Below, one piece after another: positions 58,456 through 64,000 of a stretch of DNA of 64,000 bases. The stretch lies in assembly GCA_029204225.1 (NCBI GenBank), contig CM055102.1:14085658-14149657 (forward strand), read 5' to 3'. The notes beneath the pieces were generated by a model. That model did no database searches. It was not told where the DNA came from and saw only the letters and a list, made by a program, of their open reading frames with translations. Made by a program: the position numbers and the translations under genes. Origin of the DNA: Diphasiastrum complanatum (Eukaryota > Streptophyta > Lycopodiopsida > Lycopodiales > Lycopodiaceae). Each line of letters begins with the position of its first letter. Position 1 is the stretch's first letter.

Positions 58456-59305
58456 GATGTAGTTTGTGGAATAAATTAACAATGAAATGATCAGGAGAAT
58501 ACTGTACTTGGCCAAAAGTCAGTTTTCTTGTAGAATGGAGAATTTTGAAAAAAAAACTAGACTTTTCAAGAGTAACAAAAATCGTGGTCAATGCTAGAAA
58601 TCATGGACAGTCGGATAATCAGACTACAGTACTTACGAATTCTGACAAGGATGCTCTCTGTCAAAATACTGATTTTTTAATGTTTTTTTGAAATATTTTT
58701 TAAGGGATAGAATTCGCAGAGGGTGCAGAGAAATCGTTCAAACTATGGGTGATTTCGTGGTATGGCCGACGATTTCTGATACTAAGTTTGTTTGCTGACA
58801 TTCAAGGGAAATAGTGAAAAAAGTGCTTTTTTGATAGAAACCAGGCTAAATCTCTGAGATAGAATTCGCGGAGCTGCTGGAGGACTGATCTTTGATAGAT
58901 CTAGCCTCAATGAAACCGACGATTTCTAAAACCAAGGTTTGGCTGAAAAACAATGGATTTTGACAGTATATCAGGGTGTTTTTAGAAAATCTGAGTAGGG
59001 TCAGAGTTCGTGGAGGTGATAGAATGGAAGATCAATGTCTGTTATGGCTGTAGACAGCTCGGTGAATTCTGATATACCTGTTAGGTTGAAAAAAATGTCA
59101 CTTGGGTCACTTCTTTCAAAGAAGATGCCCAAGTTGACACTTTTGTTGCTTCCCCCCGGCTTGATAGGTTGCTCAACAGCTCGTGGAGGACATGGAGAGA
59201 AGTCTTGTGCTGCAGCGTGAAGAGGAAAAGCAAGCGAGCATACACACGAGCACATTAGCGAAAAAAACGAAAGACAAAGAAAGCTATGTAGAAAAAACTT
59301 AAAAA
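58456..59305 (-). other. Leader of gypsy element I
   Basis: 850 bp between the primer site and gag without a supported gene. Several runs resemble each other (GAATTCG.GGAGG, TCGTGG..) and may be leader repeats. Confidence 0.5.
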
Positions 59306-59321
59306 GCGGCAACAACGCCAA
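59306..59321 (-). other. Degenerate primer-binding site of gypsy element I
   Basis: The minus strand reads TTGGCGTTGTTGCCGC, similar to the TGGCGCCGTTGCCGGGGA type. It lies immediately inside a TGTTGG LTR terminus. Confidence 0.6.
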
Positions 59322-60170
59322 TGTTGGAAGTGAAACTACTCCACTAAATGGCTAGATCTAATGAGAGGTTTCGTGCGTAGTATAGTGGTAGACCGGTCAT
59401 CCACCTTCTAAGTCCTACAAAGCTTAACAACTGTGAAATGAAAACATAAATGAAAAGGAGCACCAAGGCTTCCCAACTGGTGCTCTTCGGAATGGAAACT
59501 AATTAAAGTGTGGCTAAGGCGGTACCCAAGTAGCCACTACTTGAAAAATGAATAAACTTGCTAAGGCTTACCCAACTAGCAGGATCAACAATAAACTTGG
59601 TTTGCTAAGACTTCCCAATTAGCAAACTGTAAAACTAACACTACTCCCAAAGAGAAATGAAAGATATAAATTGCGGCTTATTAAGCAATAAACAATACAA
59701 AGCATGCCACAATTAAAAGCCGATGAAAAGGAGTCAAGAGGAGGCCCGAGCACCTGCCCTCAAGCTATGCACCTTCCCAAAGAGAACACAATGAATTCAC
59801 AACAATTTGCCATAATCTCAAAGTGTTCTATACATGATAAATACCTCTCCTCTTATAACATGGAGGGCCTTCCATAAGCATCCACTAGCTTATGGGATTA
59901 GTTCTAAACTAGACATTCTAAGGCTTCTAAAACTTCTAACTTGGAACTTAGAACTTTAGGAGTTTCTAACTTGGGACTTAAAATAACTTACAATAATTCT
60001 AAGTTTAAGTTATTTTATTATTTTTAAGATTCTACTCATGGACTTACAAAGCACATGCCATAGTAGAAGTTTATTGGCAAATACTCATACGTGGGATTAC
60101 AATACACATGCCACGGAGTTTTATTTCTTTTTTTAAAATATTTTTCACTGTGTTTGCACAGTTGCTAACA
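59322..60170 (-). repeat. Probable 5' LTR of gypsy element I
   Basis: It starts TGTTGGAAGTG beside the primer site. The other end at AGTTGCTAACA near 60170 is a guess from the CA terminus. ATACCTCTCCTCTTATAAC near 59850 may hold the TATA region. No second copy was found. Confidence 0.45.
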
Positions 60171-61639
60171 TACAGCGAATTGATTCGGAGCGTAGCTGTA
60201 CCTATTTAGATTCTTTACAAAATTGACTTTGGGAATCGATCCCACCCTCAACGAAGCAGCTCCAAATCGATCCTGTTTAGCTATTGACGGTTCAAAACCT
60301 CAGAGTCAATTTATGGAATGACTTCGATCCATCCTGCGGCATGTATTCCGATTTGAATCGATTCTTTTTTGAATCGAATTCCAACTGTCAGCTCATATCC
60401 AGATCCACAGTGGAGCGCAGATGTACCATACCAATTACAAGTGAGCATGCAATCATTCACTTCCAGCATGACAATATCTGAAAGTGACTCTGTACTGTTG
60501 TGTACGCTGCCATAGAGTTTCAGCAACAGCTTTATTTATCGATTCTACAAATTGACTTTCATGCTATTTCGATCCATTTGTTGATATCCTAGATCGATCC
60601 TCAAAAACAATGCTGGATCGATTAGCAGTTGGGATGATTCTGAAATTACGATGCACCAGTTTTGCTATGATAAATCGATCTGGTATGTAATTTTTTAGAT
60701 CCGATTTGATACGATCGTGGATCAATCAGCGCATTTCGACCCACTATTTGCTTTTCAATAGATTCAGTACAGAGATCGTAATGGGTCTAATTCAGAATTT
60801 CAATGGAGAAGTCAACGAGCTTTTATGGACAGTTACACTGCACCTTTCGACGTGCCTTTGAAATGGCCATTACGATGTTCCGAAGGCTCCATAAATATTA
60901 ACGAGGGGCCTTTGGTATTAAACTTCATGTCGACATGCAATTAGGAAATAGGGACAGCCAGCCATCGCGCTTCTTGCCATCTCAGATTCAGTGGAAATAT
61001 ACACGATAGTTATCAAGGGTTCCTTCTCTTCTATCTAAAGCAGTGTCTCGTTGGTCCCCATTTGCGACTCTATACCTGGTAAGACAGCATTGGTATAGAT
61101 CTTCTGAAGCAGTTACAAGCCTGCTCCCTATGCACGAGTCTCATTCTTGGCTTTATGAGCCAAAACGTCTCATTTCAGTATCATTCCATTCTCATTCTTT
61201 TTGCTTGCAAGAGAGGAAGATCAAAGGCTTCTTGGTTCTCGGTGGGTTGTTCTCATTAGAAAATAGCTTCTTTCTTCTTTCTCTTTAGCAAAGAAGATGA
61301 TGTATTGTAATGTATTTATCTACAGATATTGCTGCACTCATGAATGGAATCTATTTTATGTAATAATCACTATTCTATAATGAATGATTCAGTACATTGA
61401 TATACCAAGTCCGAATCATGCTGAAGCATACAACAGGTTGATTCATATTAGTACAATTAAGTTTTCGGTCACATTATGAGAAGTAGGATGAGAGGGGATG
61501 TGCGATTCTCTGAATCATTTTGTAGATTGCTTAGCTACTGAGTCACAACTGGAGGATTCATAATCATGGAACTTGTGGTTAATCAAAATGTATGTGTAGT
61601 TGATTGTTTAATCACATACATAGCTGTTGTATGGGAGAG
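60171..61639. other. Non-coding sequence rich in ATCGAT, left of gypsy H 3' LTR
   Basis: No gene was found. At least seven ATCGAT hexamers fall between 60235 and 60680. The right part (61000-61640) may be the upstream portion of the gypsy H LTR, including a CTTTCTTCTTTCTC tract. Confidence 0.4.
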
Positions 61640-61883
61640 GTATATGGTTTGGAACTATCATTATATTTATGTCTATCGGATTTATTACATTTTTCCTTGG
61701 GCTTGGTGGTTCAAGCTACCTTATCTTAATATCATTTGATAACCAAATTTCCTATCATTTCCATTCCCCAGTACATCATTGATATATTTTTATTTCATTA
61801 TAATGACAAAATTATCTCTCTTTGGGGAACGACATCTCTTATACTGCAATAATCATTGAATTTCATAATAAGCAGGTTATGAC
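61640..61883 (+). repeat. 3' LTR (3' part) of gypsy element H
   Basis: Partner of 47928-48183. Similarity ends at AGGTTATGAC. The pair spans about 13.9 kb and encloses the oppositely oriented element I. Confidence 0.8.
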
Positions 61884-63552
61884 GGGTCTTGTCCTTATCC
61901 TGTCGGTGGAATATAGGTAATGTCATCATGACCCTAATGAAGTTTTTCATTTCAGTGCACTTCGCGGATGTGTGTGAAGCGTGGTAGCCGATTTTGACAC
62001 ACTTAGTAACTCTTCAAAGTTTTTGTGATTTATTACATAAATCAGTTCATCTTCAAAACAACCTTTCTCCCCAAAGTCATTGGACACATTTTCAACCTAA
62101 AATATTGTACTTTTAGCTTTGAGAATTGGAAGTTTTTTCTATTTCTAAGCAAAGTTGTAACCTCCATCCCAAAGCCCGGTGTCATTGATGGAAATTTCTA
62201 ATGGAATTTTCAACGGTCACTGTCCAACTTTTCCTATGTATGCACTATATTGATGATCGATTTTGGTAGAAAATAATATGCTTGTAGTACTTTGCCGGTG
62301 TCTTTGCTCAATTTACTAATCTTTATCCCAATTGACGTTGACATTGATGTTCATTTTCTTGAACTCTTCAATTATGATATTGTTGTTGATGTTGTGTCCA
62401 GTGATTGAGATTTCCCTAGCCGATTGGTGAAATCAAAACACATTGTGGTTTTTTATTAACAAAAGTTTAGAAGTACATTGAAAGTGTCGTCATGAACATC
62501 TAATTTAACTGGAAAAATATTTACAGAAATTTAAAAATCCTATTTTGGCCATTATTGAGCAGGCCAGATTCCTGAACTGTAAATACAATACATACAATAT
62601 CTTACAATAATCGACCATTTCAGCCCGATTTTATCATAAAAATTTAAAAATTGTTACAATTCAAGTCCGATTTTTCCATGATAAAAATCGGCTAACAATC
62701 CCTTTTGATCTCAAAATCTAGTTGATTCCAAACTATGTCCAACCTAGCTCTCAAAATCTTGTTTTTTCAAGCAATTTTTACATCGAGCTTGAAACATTCA
62801 ATCCATCCACCGTTCTTGGGCTGGATTTGAGATCTATAAAATTGTGATTCTTCTCTCTCACTAAGATGTATGCTTCAAAGAGCTAGATCCACTTAGTAAG
62901 ATCTTGACCACAAAGGAGAGACCAATCTCTCCACCAATGCCAATCAACTTGAGTTCCTATTGTCTTTCACAAAAGAAGGAACTCCAAGATAATTTGGATC
63001 ACACACCAAACACAAGTTTCAAAAACCTCTATGACTCTATTTCAAGCCAAGAAACACTCAAGAACTATGAGAAGGAGTGAAACAACGTGATTAGGATCTC
63101 AAAATCTCATCTAGAACTCTCAAAACCTAGAATGACAATGCCACCTTCATTTTTTTTATGCAACCACCAAGATTTGGTGCTCTTTGGCAAAAGTCACAAG
63201 GTTGGGTGCCAAACCTACTTCCAAAAAAATGCCGATAGCTCGATCTATAGTGAACCAATTCACTTGAGATCTCTTGCACCTCAATTTACGTCAAATAGCT
63301 CTCCAACAAGTATAAACTTGCACAATTTGGATCACCACATAGAGCACAATAAATATTTAAAGTGGGGGCATTCCATAAATGCTCCGAGCACAGTAGTCTC
63401 CGTACTGTACTTTTCAGATCCAAATAATCATGGTTTTGGCCCCTCTTGATACCAAAATCCCTTGGAAGCTAGTCAAGATCAACCACACTCAAAACCATGA
63501 ATTTCACTCTCTAAAGTTGATCACTGATGCATGAAGATCATACCTCAGGGTG
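61884..63552. other. Non-coding stretch, possibly the interior of a non-autonomous copia
   Basis: No polyprotein text could be read on either strand. The frame at 63087-63449 has no recognisable domain. Confidence 0.35.
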
Positions 63553-63564
63553 GCTCTGATACCA
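63553..63564 (-). other. Copia-type primer-binding site
   Basis: A perfect TGGTATCAGAGC on the minus strand is directly followed outward by TGTGAATTTTTCG, the start of an LTR. Confidence 0.8.
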
Positions 63565-64000
63565 TGTGAATTTTTCGCATGTATGAAGACCTGCCCAACA
63601 CCCACAATGATATTCTAAGGTAATTCGTGATTGAACATAGATTTATCCCATAGATTGCAACCTACAATCTTTCTACATTGGTTCTACGGCAAGAGCACAA
63701 TTTCATGCATAATAAATCCATATTCAATTGGAACTCAAAGAAATCAAAGTACATGAAAAAACTAAGTTCTCAACATGATTCTAGATAGAGAAAAATAGCA
63801 TGCTCTCGGGTAGAGAGAGAAGGTGATTGAGCCCTCGAGTAGAGAGATTGCTTCACAAAAACTTGTATGTACAATAAGAGAGCTCTACCATACAGTAGTA
63901 GCACGAGATCTAGCATACGTAAATGCTCTAGAATGATTGGACCCCATTATTGCCTTTCTACATCATGACCCCTAGATTTGCACCTCTCATCATGATTGGA
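63565..64000 (-). repeat. Partial LTR of a copia-type element, cut by window end
   Basis: It begins TGTGAATTTTTCGCATG and runs off the window. Its identity rests on the adjoining primer-binding site only. Confidence 0.6.

Noticed and set aside
59001-59321. 106-codon minus-strand frame with a hydrophobic start as a secreted protein
   Set aside because: It begins in the gypsy primer-binding site and lies in the element's leader. The hydrophobic stretch looks accidental.
63087-63449. 120-codon plus-strand frame near the right end
   Set aside because: No motif, and it lies in the presumed interior of a copia-type element.

Overview
This is a plant nuclear window. It is AT-rich and packed with broken Ty1/copia and Ty3/gypsy retrotransposons, LINE fragments, a hAT transposon, a MITE and long GA/GT microsatellites. 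The copia and gypsy primer-binding sites (TGGTATCAGAGC-type and TGGCGCC-type), a DUF659/hAT-dimerisation transposase and a land-plant type host gene all fit a large-genome land plant. A fern or another species with very long introns is my guess, but the species cannot be fixed from sequence alone. I see no rRNA, tRNA or CRISPR.

The one host gene I can support lies on the minus strand from 43322 down to 12173. It was assembled by eye from ten exons with GT-AG borders and compatible phases. The exon lengths sum to 4500 nt, i.e. 1499 codons plus stop with no internal stop. The predicted protein has an N-terminal FYRN/FYRC (FY-rich) module, a long low-complexity middle with three tandem 160-residue repeats, a basic nuclear-localisation-like stretch and a C-terminal WD40-like region. 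That region resembles the plant proteins annotated with a PALB2-type WD40 domain. Intron 1 (11.2 kb) and intron 7 (13.1 kb) are filled with transposable elements, so most of the window's central 31 kb is one gene.

Layout. 1-11 kb: nested minus-strand copia elements downstream of the gene, one of which carries a (GA)n expansion inside its RNase H codons. 12.2-13.3 kb: gene exons 10-8. 13.5-17.8 kb: a hAT element with 8-bp target duplication, inside intron 7. 18.2-26.3 kb: LINE fragments, one with a 5' inversion typical of twin priming, plus a copia fragment, all still in intron 7. 26.4-32 kb: exons 7-2. 32-43.2 kb: intron 1 with a MITE, two gypsy fragments and a copia element keeping only its 5' LTR. 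43.2 kb: exon 1. 44.3-47.8 kb: copia LTRs, including a 474-bp foldback. 47.9-61.9 kb: a plus-strand gypsy bounded by related LTRs, enclosing an oppositely oriented gypsy that lacks protease, RT and RNase H but carries extra ORFs downstream of integrase. 62-64 kb: non-coding sequence ending in a copia-type primer-binding site and LTR start.

None of the transposable elements looks intact. All carry internal deletions, stops or frameshifts. Everything was done by reading, so domain names rest on motif recognition and not on database searches.
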